A DNA stretch of 64,000 bases from positions 2,108,001 through 2,172,000 of the forward strand of contig NZ_CP029145.1 in the NCBI RefSeq assembly GCF_003149515.1, read 5' to 3'. This document shows positions 1 through 8,925 of the stretch, piece after piece. A program made the translations under genes and the position numbers. The notes under the pieces were generated by a model that worked only from the letters and a program-made list of their open reading frames with translations, had not been told where the DNA came from and did not search any database. The first letter of the stretch is position 1, and every line of letters begins with the position of its first letter. The DNA is from Hymenobacter nivis. Its GTDB lineage: Bacteria > Bacteroidota > Bacteroidia > Cytophagales > Hymenobacteraceae.

Positions 1-2
1 TC

Positions 3-686
3 GGCAAGCTGGGCAAGCCCTACGCCGCCGCCATCCACCACCTCAGCTACGGCATGGTGGACCTGCCCTCGGGCAAAATGAAATCGCGCGAGGGCACTGT
101 GGTGGACGCCGACGAGCTGGTGCGCGACGTGGTGGCCGCCGCCAAAGCCGCCACCCTCGAAAAAGGCAAAACCGAAGGCCTGTCCGACGCCGAATTGGAG
201 GAGCTGTACCACCTGCTCGGCCTGGGGGCCCTAAAGTATTACCTGCTGAAGGTGGACCCCAAGAAGCGCATGCTCTTCAACCCCGAAGAATCGGTGGCTC
301 TGGAGGGGCACACGGGGCCCTTCATCCAGTATTCCTACGCCCGCATCGCCGCCATCCGCCGCAAAGCCGCCGAGCTGGGCATCGCCGAAACCGCTGATTT
401 TGCGGCCCTGGGGGCCCTGGCCGCCACCGAGCGCGAGCTGGTGCAGGAGCTGGCCCGCTACCCCGCCGTGGTGGCCGATGCCGCCCGCACCCTGTCGCCC
501 GCCGTAGTGGCCCAGTACGCCTACGACCTCGCCAAAGCCTACAACCGCTTCTACGCCGAAGTATCCATCTTCCAGGAAACCGACGCGCTAAAGCGTAGCC
601 TGCGCGTGGCCCTTTCGGCCCGGGTGGGCGAGCAAATTAAGGTGGCCCTGGGCCTACTGGGCATCCAGGTGCCCGAGCGCATGTAG
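3..686 (+). CDS. argS: Arginyl-tRNA synthetase, C-terminal part (5' end outside window)
   Basis: Class I arginyl-tRNA synthetase charges tRNA-Arg with arginine in the cytosol. The frame is open from base 3, so the start lies to the left of the window. The first residues carry the KMSKS-equivalent motif GKMKSREG (bases about 75-98), which stabilises the activated intermediate. After it comes the all-helical DALR anticodon-binding domain, recognisable from GHTGPFIQYSYARI (about 307-348). The protein ends in a natural TAG after PERM. Only the last third of the enzyme is visible, so the catalytic HIGH motif cannot be checked. Confidence 0.93.
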   Translation, partial: GKLGKPYAAAIHHLSYGMVDLPSGKMKSREGTVVDADELVRDVVAAAKAATLEKGKTEGLSDAELEELYHLLGLGALKYYLLKVDPKKRMLFNPEESVALEGHTGPFIQYSYARIAAIRRKAAELGIAETADFAALGALAATERELVQELARYPAVVADAARTLSPAVVAQYAYDLAKAYNRFYAEVSIFQETDALKRSLRVALSARVGEQIKVALGLLGIQVPERM

Positions 687-694
687 GCCAGCCC

Positions 695-820
695 GGGCTG
701 CCGGCTTTTTCGCCGGCTGCCCGGTAATCGCCAGGGCCCCCAGGCGGCCCCAGGGGCCCTGATGCAACGATTCCCAACCGATTCAATGATGTAGGGCCGC
801 CGGCGAAAAGCCGGCAGCCC
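695..820. repeat. Inverted repeat between argS and the LOG gene
   Basis: The arm at 695-716 (GGGCTGCCGGC followed by a T run and CGCCGG) is the reverse complement of 800-820, with one base of difference and about 80 bases between. The same arm sequence recurs in the larger palindrome at 4529-4684. It sits just after the argS stop, so it may work as a terminator, but the long loop suggests a dispersed repeat. Confidence 0.6.
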
Positions 821-843
821 GCCGCAAACTGCTTCTTACACCG

Positions 844-1425
<582 letters not shown>

Positions 1426-1511
1426 CGCCGCAAACACAGGGCCTCAAACCTTGCGGCGGCCGCGCCGGTTCAAGCGGCGAGCCCCAATTCAACTCTCTCA
1501 ACACCAATTTC

Positions 1512-2096
1512 ATGAAAAACTCCCTGTTACGCCTGCTGGGCCTGGGTACGCTGGCCGTGGCCGGCCTCTCGGCCATGAATTTCGCCACCCCGACCCAACC
1601 CAAAATGGAAATTACCGCCACCGCTACCGTGTACGATTTCACCGTCAAAACCATCGACGGCAAAGAAGTGAAGCTAAGCAAGTACAAAGGCAAGAAAATC
1701 CTCATCGTGAACACTGCCTCCAAGTGCGGCTTCACCCCGCAGTACAAGGAGCTGGAGGAGCTGTCGAAGAAGTACGGCAAGGACGTGACCGTGCTCGGCT
1801 TCCCGTCCAACAGCTTCAACCAGGAGCTGTCGTCTGATTCGGAAGTAGCCTCGTTCTGCGAGAAGAATTTCGGCGTGACGTTCCCCCTGTTCCAGACCGT
1901 AGCCGTGAAGGGCACTGACGCCACCCCGCTCTACAAGTTCCTGGCCGACAAGACCAAGAACGGCGCGGTGAGCGACGCTCCGAGCTGGAATTTCTGCAAG
2001 TACCTGGTCGATGCCCAGGGCCACGTCGTGAAATTCTACCCTTCGAGAGTAACGCCCCTGAGCCCCGAGCTAGTGGCTGACATCACGGCTAAGTAA
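1512..2096 (+). CDS. Secreted or periplasmic glutathione peroxidase-like thiol peroxidase
   Basis: Thioredoxin-fold peroxidase of the GPx family, reducing hydroperoxides, in bacteria usually with thioredoxin as donor. The ATG at 1512 opens a hydrophobic signal-like segment (LLRLLGLGTLAVAGLSA), so export is likely; the open frame runs further upstream but without family sequence. The peroxidatic cysteine lies in TASKCGFTPQY near residue 70, and the C-terminal SWNFCKYLV supplies the tryptophan. The usual FPCNQFG block reads FPSNSFNQE, so the second cysteine and the glutamine of many family members are replaced. A resolving cysteine may instead be the one in WNFC; that is inference. Confidence 0.88.
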   Translation: MKNSLLRLLGLGTLAVAGLSAMNFATPTQPKMEITATATVYDFTVKTIDGKEVKLSKYKGKKILIVNTASKCGFTPQYKELEELSKKYGKDVTVLGFPSNSFNQELSSDSEVASFCEKNFGVTFPLFQTVAVKGTDATPLYKFLADKTKNGAVSDAPSWNFCKYLVDAQGHVVKFYPSRVTPLSPELVADITAK

Positions 2097-2119
2097 TTTT
2101 TGCCGTTGGCAAGATGTTG

Positions 2120-2217
2120 AAGAACGTCATGCTGAGCTTGCCGAAGCATCTCTCCCGCAGTAGTAATTAGTTACTCAGCGGGAGAGATGCTTCGATAAGC
2201 TCAGCATGACGTTCTTT
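2120..2217. repeat. REP-like palindrome (GTCATGCTGAGC family)
   Basis: Two nearly perfect arms of about 38 bases face each other around a loop of about 20 bases, between the peroxidase gene and menA. The core is GTCATGCTGAGCTTG followed by CGAAGCATCTCTCCCGC. Related copies occur at 18074-18172, 23849-23907 and 25196-25230, so this is a dispersed intergenic family that may also end transcription. Confidence 0.75.
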
Positions 2218-2250
2218 TGTTTATCACTTCTAGTATCCTCGTTCAAACAT

Positions 2251-3156
2251 ATGTCCCCCTGGATTTCCGCGTTCCGCCCGCGCACCTTGCCCCTGGCCCT
2301 GGCCAGCATCCTCACCGGCGGCTTTCTGGCGAAGGCGGCCGGCCAGTTTAACGGCCCCGTGGTAGCCCTGGCGGCCCTCACCACCGTGCTCTTGCAAATC
2401 CTCAGTAACCTAGCCAACGACTACGGCGACTCGCAAAACGGGGCCGACAGCGTGCATCGCGAGGGCCCCCAGCGCGCCGTGCAGAGCGGCGCCATTACCC
2501 CCGCCCAAATGAAGCGCGGCATGTACATCTGCGGGGCCCTGGCGCTGGCCAGCGGCCTGCTGCTGCTGTGGGTGGCCTTCGGGCGAATACTGGGCGCGGC
2601 GGGCCTGGGCCTGTTTATGGGCTTCCTGGCGCTGGGCCTGGCCGCCATTTGGGCAGCGGTGAACTATACCGCGGGGGCCCGGCCCTACGGCTACGCCGGC
2701 CTGGGCGACATTTCGGTGTTCCTCTTCTTTGGCGTCGTAGGCGTGTGCGGCACCTACTTTCTGCAAGCCGGGGCCCTGCCGCTAGCCGTACTACTGCCCG
2801 CCGCCGCGCTGGGCTGCTTCGCCACGGCGGTGCTGAACGTCAACAACATCCGCGATATCAAGTCCGACGTGCTGGCCGGCAAAATTACGATTCCCGTGCG
2901 GCTAGGGCCCCGGCACGCCCGGCGCTACCACTGGCTGCTGGTGCTATTCGGGCTGGGCTGCGCCACGGTGTTCGTGGCCCTCACCTACCACTCACCCTGG
3001 CAGTGGCTGTTTGTGCTGGCCGCGCCGCTGCTACTCTTCAACGCCGTCCAGGTGTGGCAGCGCCAGGAATCCCTACAAATTGACCCGCTGCTAAAGCAAA
3101 TGGCCCTGAGCACGCTCGTGTTCACGGTGCTATTTGGAATAGGCCAGGTAGTGTAA
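2251..3156 (+). CDS. menA: 1,4-dihydroxy-2-naphthoate polyprenyltransferase
   Basis: UbiA-superfamily membrane enzyme that attaches a polyprenyl tail to 1,4-dihydroxy-2-naphthoate, the membrane step of menaquinone synthesis. The ATG at 2251 starts SPWISAFRPRTLPLALA, the typical N-terminus. The first aspartate-rich motif is NLANDYGDSQNGAD (near residue 55) and the second is NNIRDIKSDVLAGK (near residue 200); both bind the magnesium-diphosphate substrate. About eight hydrophobic segments fill the 301 residues. No other men gene is beside it. An upstream in-frame extension reaches into the palindrome and is unlikely to be translated. Confidence 0.93.
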   Translation: MSPWISAFRPRTLPLALASILTGGFLAKAAGQFNGPVVALAALTTVLLQILSNLANDYGDSQNGADSVHREGPQRAVQSGAITPAQMKRGMYICGALALASGLLLLWVAFGRILGAAGLGLFMGFLALGLAAIWAAVNYTAGARPYGYAGLGDISVFLFFGVVGVCGTYFLQAGALPLAVLLPAAALGCFATAVLNVNNIRDIKSDVLAGKITIPVRLGPRHARRYHWLLVLFGLGCATVFVALTYHSPWQWLFVLAAPLLLFNAVQVWQRQESLQIDPLLKQMALSTLVFTVLFGIGQVV

Positions 3157-3268
3157 GGTAATCGGGTAGAATAACTTATATTCGTCAAAAAATCACATTA
3201 TTTCAATTTTCACTCTTCGTCATGGCTTTTATTTAACGCAACTCGAAATCTTTTACGCTGCTTTTATT

Positions 3269-3532
3269 TTGGTATTTATTACTAAATATGTATTCCCAAA
3301 ATTTGATATAAACAAAAGAAAATTTAGGAATTTATTACTAAAATTATTTAAAATTTCTCCGCTAATTATGTTATGTTGCGAAATTATCTACTTAATATTA
3401 CAACCATTATTTCACTCATTTTTTTTAGTTATTATCATTTTCGTTTTAGATTATCTTGCAGATAAGAGAGTGTTAGGGAATCGCGGTAGGGAAAAAGAAA
3501 ACGAGCCAGTAAGTTGCGGGCGGAGTTCCTAG
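3269..3532 (+). CDS. AT-rich hypothetical ORF running into the IS5 element
   Basis: An 87-codon frame with very AT-rich codon use, unlike every host gene around it. The middle is hydrophobic (LIMLCCEIIYLILQPL, then HSFFLVIIIFVLDYLA), suggesting one or two membrane segments. The frame crosses the left end of the IS at 3465, so its last 22 residues are IS sequence and the original C-terminus is lost. No family is recognised. It may be a truncated gene or a chance frame in an AT-rich stretch; 3157-3268 holds nothing recognisable. Confidence 0.25.
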   Translation: MVFITKYVFPKFDINKRKFRNLLLKLFKISPLIMLCCEIIYLILQPLFHSFFLVIIIFVLDYLADKRVLGNRGREKENEPVSCGRSS

Positions 3533-4331
3533 GCTCCCGCCCGCCCTATGGTCGACTCGCATCAACCCCTCACTGACTCGCAATGGCAAGTTATCGCTCC
3601 GTCGTTGCCTACGCAACGAAAACGTCGTCATTGTTTACGCCAAGTAATTGATGCCGTGCGCTATGTCTGCCGCACGGGCTGCCAGTGGCGTTGCTTGCCC
3701 AGCAGCTTTCCCCCGTGGTCGGCCGTGTACTACTACTTCCGTCGCTGGCCGCTCACCGGCCGGTGGCAGGCCCTGACGGATGCTGTCAACCAAGCGGACC
3801 GGCTGGCCGCCAACCGACCCGCTACGCCCTCGCTCGTCTGCCTCGATAGCCAAAGCGTGCGCCTCGCCTCGCGCATCTTTGAGCACCGGGGCGTCGACGG
3901 GGGCAAGCACGTCAATGGCCGTAAACGTCCGATTTTGACCGACGTACAAGGCCGCATTCTGGCTTGCCGGGTCCATGCGGCCAACGGGCACGACGGGGTA
4001 GAAGCCATTGCCCTGCTGCCGGCCCGACCCAATCGGGGCCAGCGCCTGGTCACGGTGGTGACGGACAGGGGCTATCGCGGGCGCTTTGCCCGACACCTGG
4101 CCCGCCTCGGGCTCACGCACCAAATTGGCAGCCGCCCGCCCAGTGCCCGCGGCTTCGTACCCGTGGCGAAGCGTTGGGTCGTGGAGCGCGCCTTTGCCTG
4201 GCTCACCAGCTTCCGGCGGCTGGCCATCGACGACGAATACACCCCGCGCTCCCACGAAACCTGGCTACTGGTGGCCAACATGACCAGGTGTCTCAATCGT
4301 TTAGCTCCCGCTTAATTTCCTAACACCCTCT
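3465..4331 (+). mobile_element. IS5-family insertion sequence, complete
   Basis: Terminal inverted repeats AGAGAGTGTTAGG (left, 3465) and its near reverse complement ending at 4331 bound an 867-base element. TA dinucleotides lie directly outside both ends (3463-3464 and 4332-4333), fitting the TA duplication of some IS5 groups. The single transposase frame is intact. The right end abuts the palindromic element at 4334. Confidence 0.82.
3548..4315 (+). CDS. IS5-family DDE transposase
   Basis: A 255-residue transposase for the surrounding element. The N-terminal part (LTDSQWQVIAPSLP, then GCQWRCLPSSFPPWSAVYYYFRRW) is the DUF4096-type domain of IS5 transposases. Catalytic aspartates are visible in CLDSQSV (near residue 100) and VTDRGYRG (near 175), and the glutamate in WVVERAFAWL (near 215). 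The frame is intact and full length, so it may be active. The start follows the left inverted repeat by about 80 bases. Confidence 0.93.
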   Translation: MVDSHQPLTDSQWQVIAPSLPTQRKRRHCLRQVIDAVRYVCRTGCQWRCLPSSFPPWSAVYYYFRRWPLTGRWQALTDAVNQADRLAANRPATPSLVCLDSQSVRLASRIFEHRGVDGGKHVNGRKRPILTDVQGRILACRVHAANGHDGVEAIALLPARPNRGQRLVTVVTDRGYRGRFARHLARLGLTHQIGSRPPSARGFVPVAKRWVVERAFAWLTSFRRLAIDDEYTPRSHETWLLVANMTRCLNRLAPA

Positions 4332-4333
4332 TA

Positions 4334-4526
4334 GAAGCTGTTTAAGTTAGTCGCGTTCAAAAAAGGCTACTGGTGTACCAATGAGATACTTCCGCAGTAA
4401 ACGTTGCGGGTAACGGGCGAACTTTCTGCTAAGCAAGGGCCAGCAGTTGGGTTGAAAGGCAGGCAAAAAAAGCCTTTTATTTGAAAATTAGTTAGTTAAT
4501 TCAAAAAGGCTAACTTAAACAGCTTC
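4334..4526. mobile_element. MITE-like element with 17-base inverted repeats
   Basis: The 17-base sequence GAAGCTGTTTAAGTTAG at 4334-4350 is the exact reverse complement of 4510-4526. TTA flanks both sides (4331-4333 and 4527-4529), as a 3-base target duplication would. The 193-base interior has no meaningful reading frame, so this looks like a non-autonomous element. The IS5 copy lies directly at its left edge. A similar end (GAAGCTGTTTA) recurs at 25162, beside the ISAs1 copy. Confidence 0.6.
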
Positions 4527-4528
4527 TT

Positions 4529-4684
4529 AGAGCGGTTTCCAAGTCAGCGTACAGGGCGGGCTGCCGGCTTTTTCCGGCTGTCCGCTCGCCTCTCGCGCCG
4601 GTAGTTCTACCGACGAGCGGACAGCCGGTGAAAAGCCGGCAGCCCGCACCCAACAAGCTGTACACTGACTTAGAAACCGCTCTG
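4529..4684. repeat. Long imperfect palindrome, about 155 bases
   Basis: Outer arms beginning AGAGCGGTTTC (4529) and ending GAAACCGCTCT (4684) pair with two mismatches. Inside them, GCGGGCTGCCGGC and its complement pair again, and an inner GGCTGTCCGCTCG arm pairs with CGAGCGGACAGCC. The whole block can fold into one long hairpin. Its GGGCTGCCGGC arms match those at 695-820. It lies just upstream of the BatA-like gene. Confidence 0.65.
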
Positions 4685-4730
4685 GTAAAAGCGGGGGCCG
4701 TAACTTCGGGTGTTATCAGGCCATTTCTTT

Positions 4731-6782
4731 ATGCGTTTAGAATATCCGTGGTTTTTGCTGGGATTAGGATCGGTAGTAATACCCATTCTGATTCATTTGT
4801 TGCAATTGCGTCGGCCGCAACGGATATTATTTACTAATATTGGGTTCATCAGAAAGGCAGATTTAACTACAACGAGGCAGCGTAAGTTGCAACACTTGTT
4901 ACTACTGCTCAGTAGAATATCATTTTTAGTATTTCTAGTAGTTGCTTTTTGCCAGCCATTTATTCCAGCCGAAAAGCACGAAGTTGGGGGAGCGACTGGT
5001 ATAGTTGATGTATCAATTGATGCCTCACCCAGTATGCGTAGGAGTGCGAGTGGGGGAGAAGCGTTGTTTAATATGGCCATTAAGCAAGCGGGTGGCTTGA
5101 GTAAAGTATATCCTACTTCGCAGTTTCGATTGATAAATAGCGGAACCGTGGCTGTGTCGCAAACCTTATACAAGGTTAAGCTAGCTGCCTTACAGCCAAA
5201 TAGTAAGTTAGCTTTTGTAAGGGATAAGATTAAAGGGTTAGAAAATATAGACGGAAGCAGTGACCCGTTGTACCTATTTTCCGATTTTAAAAAGTCCAGC
5301 TTCAAACCTGCTTTTTTTAAAGGGTTTGGTTCGACGCGACCGGTGGTGTTAGTGCCTGAGGAAGGGGCTAAGACCGGTAATATCTTTGTGGATAGTATCT
5401 GGTTTGAAGAAGCATTTTCACGCGAACGGACCAACTTAGGGCTGCACATTCGGTTGAAAAATGGGGGCAGCGAAGCGGTATCTGATTGCCCGGTAAAAGT
5501 ATTTCTGGGTCCCCAGCAGGTAGCGGCATTTCGCGTTATGGTGAATAGTGGGCAAGCTGTGGTATTAGTGGTGCAGGTGCAACTGCCTAACCAGGACTTG
5601 GTGCGGGGGCGGGTGCTAGTGGAAGATGCTCCAGTGGTGTTTGACAATACTTACTACTTCACCGCACAAGCTGCGAAGAATATTCGCGTGCTGGAGGTGG
5701 GAGTGGTACCGATTACCCAAAGCGTGTACCAGAATGAGCCGCTGTTTGACTATACTTTTACCCGGCCGGAAAGTATTAATTACGATGTCCTGCGCAAGGC
5801 CAATTTGGTATTAATTCAGGCAATACCGGCCGTAGGCGATGAGCTGCGGGATGCTCTGCGCGCAGTGGTGGCGCGGGGTGGGAGCATAGGAATTGTGCCA
5901 GCAGGACCAGCATCCAGCCGCCCGTCGTACCAGCAATTGTTTCGGGACTTGGGCTTGGGCACGGTAGAGTGGGAATCGCCGGGGACGCCGCCGGAATTGC
6001 GAGGGGTGGCTGTGCCTAGTGCCCAAGAGCCGTTTTTCCGGGGTGTGCTGGGAGCCCCCACGCGTGCTGTGGCTATGCCCCGGGCGGCGCCGGTGTTGCG
6101 CTGGGCCCGCACGGGTGCGGATATTCTGCGGCTACGCGATGGCGAAAGTTACCTGTCTGAATTTAAGAGTGGAACTGGCACGGTGTACGTCTTTTCGGCG
6201 CCGTTGGCAGCTGCGTATTCTGACTTTACCGGGCACGCGCTTTTTGTGCCGGTGCTATATAAAATGGCCATGCGCAGCTCCCGCGATGAGCAGCAACTGG
6301 CGTACCGTTTGACGCAGGCGGCCATCAACTTAACGGTACCAGCTGTGGCTGTGGGCGTCGATCAAACGCCTTTTCGCTTGGTGCGCGACAGTGCTACGTG
6401 GCTGCCGGTGCAACGGACGCAGGGCAACGCGCTGCGGCTGGAAGTGCCGGCTAGCCTGGAGGCCCCTGGGTTTTACCAAGTGCAACGGGCGGGGCAAGTG
6501 GTGGCCACGGTGGCGTTCAACCTGAACGCAAAGGAATCGGAGCTAGCTGCTTACTCGGCCGAACAACTGCGGGCGATGGTGGGCCCCAACCAGCGCAATA
6601 TTCGGGTGCTTGATGGGGGCGCGGACGAAGCCGTAGTGGCCCAGTTGCAGGCCAAGCGCGGCGGGCAGCCGCTGTGGCGGTACTTCCTCGGCTTGGCGCT
6701 GGTGTGCTTGCTGGCCGAAGCGCTGCTTATTCGGTTTGGGAAGCCGAAAATTGGGGCCCCGCGAACGGCGGTAGCGGCGTAG
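4731..6782 (+). CDS. BatA-domain membrane protein with degenerate VWA-like region
   Basis: The first 85 residues are the N-terminal double-transmembrane BatA domain (YPWFLLGLGSVVIPILIHLL, then a segment near LLLLLSRISFLVFLVVAF) typical of Bacteroidota. A von Willebrand A-like start, VDVSIDASPSM, follows and carries the DxSxS metal-site pattern. A last membrane segment lies near LGLALVCLLAEALLIRF. The full length is 683 residues. The ATG at 4731 is chosen because the domain begins at once after it. Function is unknown; Bat proteins are linked to aerotolerance or envelope stability. The 5' half uses more AT-rich codons than the 3' half and the neighbours. Confidence 0.85.
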   Translation: MRLEYPWFLLGLGSVVIPILIHLLQLRRPQRILFTNIGFIRKADLTTTRQRKLQHLLLLLSRISFLVFLVVAFCQPFIPAEKHEVGGATGIVDVSIDASPSMRRSASGGEALFNMAIKQAGGLSKVYPTSQFRLINSGTVAVSQTLYKVKLAALQPNSKLAFVRDKIKGLENIDGSSDPLYLFSDFKKSSFKPAFFKGFGSTRPVVLVPEEGAKTGNIFVDSIWFEEAFSRERTNLGLHIRLKNGGSEAVSDCPVKVFLGPQQVAAFRVMVNSGQAVVLVVQVQLPNQDLVRGRVLVEDAPVVFDNTYYFTAQAAKNIRVLEVGVVPITQSVYQNEPLFDYTFTRPESINYDVLRKANLVLIQAIPAVGDELRDALRAVVARGGSIGIVPAGPASSRPSYQQLFRDLGLGTVEWESPGTPPELRGVAVPSAQEPFFRGVLGAPTRAVAMPRAAPVLRWARTGADILRLRDGESYLSEFKSGTGTVYVFSAPLAAAYSDFTGHALFVPVLYKMAMRSSRDEQQLAYRLTQAAINLTVPAVAVGVDQTPFRLVRDSATWLPVQRTQGNALRLEVPASLEAPGFYQVQRAGQVVATVAFNLNAKESELAAYSAEQLRAMVGPNQRNIRVLDGGADEAVVAQLQAKRGGQPLWRYFLGLALVCLLAEALLIRFGKPKIGAPRTAVAA

Positions 6783-6848
6783 CCCACCGCAGCGGCGGCA
6801 AAGAACAGGCCGTGGCCGTATCTTGCCACCCTACTTTTGGTGCATTGC

Positions 6849-7403
6849 ATGACTGATATCCTTACCGGCCCGGCGGCGCTGGCCACCGATGCTTGGAAGC
6901 CCGTGCGGCGGTTAGCCCTGCGGTTCGGCGGCGGCGTGGGCTTGGTGTGCGGCCTCTGGATTGTGGGCCTGCACCTAGCCGGCAACAACGCCTTTGGCCC
7001 CAAGCAGTTGCTGGCCGAGTTGCTGGTGCCATTTGCCGTGGTGGCGGCCCAGTGGACGCTGCGGCGGCAGCTGCGGCCGGTCAGGTCGGGGCTGGGACGG
7101 GCCCTGGGCGTGGGGGCCCTTACGACGGTGGTGGCAGCGGTACTCTGCGCGGGTAGCGTGTGGGGCCTGGGGCAAGTGGCGGGCGAACCGGCCCTGGCCC
7201 GGCACCGCGCCGAAATTGCCGAAATCATGCAAACGCAATTGCAGGACGCAACCAAAAAAAGCGTGCTGCTGCAACTCACGCCCAAGCAGCGCGCCGTTAT
7301 TGCGGGCATCACGGTGAACGACCTGGCGCTGGCTAATTTTCAAACGGTGCTGCTGCTGGGCTTGGTGTTCAGCTTACCCGGAGGTATTTTCTTTCGCGAC
7401 TAA
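6849..7403 (+). CDS. Membrane protein, probable DUF4199 family
   Basis: A protein of about 184 residues with four likely membrane segments (GLVCGLWIVGLHLA; LLAELLVPFAVVAA; GALTTVVAAVLCAG; FQTVLLLGLVFSLPGGIFF). Its order of helices, with an amphipathic stretch before the last one, matches the DUF4199 protein that follows 15 bases later, so the two look like divergent tandem copies. Function is unknown. The ATG at 6849 is preferred to the one 12 bases upstream because it leaves a short leader. Confidence 0.72.
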   Translation: MTDILTGPAALATDAWKPVRRLALRFGGGVGLVCGLWIVGLHLAGNNAFGPKQLLAELLVPFAVVAAQWTLRRQLRPVRSGLGRALGVGALTTVVAAVLCAGSVWGLGQVAGEPALARHRAEIAEIMQTQLQDATKKSVLLQLTPKQRAVIAGITVNDLALANFQTVLLLGLVFSLPGGIFFRD

Positions 7404-7418
7404 TCTTTCTTTCTACTC

Positions 7419-7949
7419 ATGGAAACGACTACTACTACCCCAATAACAACTACCGCCGCTGGCTTGCGCTACGGCTTGCTCACGGGCCTGGTGAGTATCA
7501 TTTTTACGTTCGTCCTATTTGCCATTGGCCAAGAGGGTAACAGTGGGCTGGCATCGATAGCATTCGCCATTTTGATTATTGGAATTGTACTGGCACACAA
7601 GGCCTTTAAGGCGACCAATGAAGGGTATATGTCCTACGGCCAGGGGCTGGGCATTGGGGTGCTGGCAGGCGGAATAAATGGCTTCCTATCGACGGTGTTT
7701 AGTTACGTTTACCGCACTTTCATCGATCCTGACATGGTTGCGCGCATGATGGATCAAATGCGGACCAAGCTCGAAGCGGCGGGGAGTATGAGCGAAGCGC
7801 AAATTGAACAGATGGTTAATGCCAGTACGAAGTACACGACGGGAGCGATTGGGCTGGCGATAGGCATCGTCAGTGGTTTTTTCATGGGCCTGGTGTTTTC
7901 GCTGGTCATTGCCGCCATTACCAAAAACGCCAGACCTGAATTTGAATAA
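7419..7949 (+). CDS. DUF4199 domain membrane protein
   Basis: A 176-residue protein with four membrane segments: LLTGLVSIIFTFVLFAIG, ASIAFAILIIGIVLAHKAF, GLGIGVLAGGINGFLSTVF and GAIGLAIGIVSGFFMGLVF. The soluble stretch between the last two carries the family's MVARMMDQMRTKLEAAG-type helix. DUF4199 is common in Bacteroidota next to glycosyltransferase family 2 genes, as here; the link is an observation on gene order, not a proven role. The stop overlaps the likely TTG start of the next gene. Confidence 0.85.
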   Translation: METTTTTPITTTAAGLRYGLLTGLVSIIFTFVLFAIGQEGNSGLASIAFAILIIGIVLAHKAFKATNEGYMSYGQGLGIGVLAGGINGFLSTVFSYVYRTFIDPDMVARMMDQMRTKLEAAGSMSEAQIEQMVNASTKYTTGAIGLAIGIVSGFFMGLVFSLVIAAITKNARPEFE

Positions 7950-8919
7950 GTCCCTTGCGCCTTTTCCGGTGGAGCTGTCCATCGTTATTCCACTGCTGAA
8001 CGAGGCCGAATCGTTGCCGGAGCTCACGCGCTGGATTGCGCGGGTGCTGACGGCGCAGGGCCTGAGCTATGAAGTGTTGCTGATTGACGACGGCTCGACG
8101 GACGATTCGTGGGCGGTGATTGAAGAGCTGGCGGCCCGCGACGCTGCCCTGCGCGGCATCCGCTTCAACCGTAATTACGGCAAGTCGGCGGCCCTGAACG
8201 TGGGCTTCCAGGCGGTTCGGGGGCGGGTGGTGTGCACAATGGACGCCGATTTGCAGGACTCGCCGGAGGAGCTGCCCGAGCTGTACCGCATGATAACGGA
8301 GGACAAGTTTGACCTGGTGAGCGGCTGGAAGCAGAAGCGCTACGACCCGCTGTCGAAAACTATTCCCACCAAGCTCTTCAACGGGGCCACGCGCTGGATT
8401 TCGGGCATTCCACTGCACGATTTCAACTGCGGCCTCAAGGCCTACGACCAGCGGGTGGTGAAAAGCATTGAGGTGTACGGCGAAATGCACCGCTACATTC
8501 CCGTCATCGCCAAGTGGAATGGCTTCCGCAAGATTGGCGAGAAGGTGGTACAGCATCAGGAACGTAAGTACGGCGTGACTAAATTTGGTCTGGAGCGCTT
8601 CGTCTACGGCTTTTTGGACCTGGCCAGCATCACGTTTGTGAGCCGGTTTCGGCGGCGGCCGATGCACTTTTTTGGCACGCTGGGGGCCCTGTCGTTTTTC
8701 CTCGGCATGATGATGACGCTGTGGCTGACGGGTGAAAAAGTGTACCTGTCGCTGCACAACCTGCACGCCCGCAACGTGACCGATCAGCCACTGTTCTTCC
8801 TATCGCTCACGGCCGTTATCATCGGCGTGATGCTGTTTCTGTCGGGTTTTCTGGCTGAGATGGTGCAGCTCAACGGCTCGCAGCGCAACGATTACTTGGT
8901 GCGCGATACCATCAGGTAG
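7942..8919 (+). CDS. Family 2 glycosyltransferase with C-terminal membrane segments
   Basis: A GT-A fold enzyme of the polyprenyl-phosphate sugar transferase type (ArnC/GtrB-like). The nucleotide-sugar site shows LLIDDGSTDDSW near residue 45 and the metal-binding MDADLQDSPEE near residue 100. Two hydrophobic segments close the protein (LGALSFFLGMMMTLWL and LTAVIIGVMLFLSGFLAEM). There is no ATG at the family start; TTG at 7942 overlaps the DUF4199 stop and GTG at 7969 is the alternative. It probably loads a sugar onto a lipid carrier at the inner membrane face; donor and acceptor are unknown. Confidence 0.88.
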   Translation: MNKSLAPFPVELSIVIPLLNEAESLPELTRWIARVLTAQGLSYEVLLIDDGSTDDSWAVIEELAARDAALRGIRFNRNYGKSAALNVGFQAVRGRVVCTMDADLQDSPEELPELYRMITEDKFDLVSGWKQKRYDPLSKTIPTKLFNGATRWISGIPLHDFNCGLKAYDQRVVKSIEVYGEMHRYIPVIAKWNGFRKIGEKVVQHQERKYGVTKFGLERFVYGFLDLASITFVSRFRRRPMHFFGTLGALSFFLGMMMTLWLTGEKVYLSLHNLHARNVTDQPLFFLSLTAVIIGVMLFLSGFLAEMVQLNGSQRNDYLVRDTIR

Positions 8920-8925
8920 GCTAGT

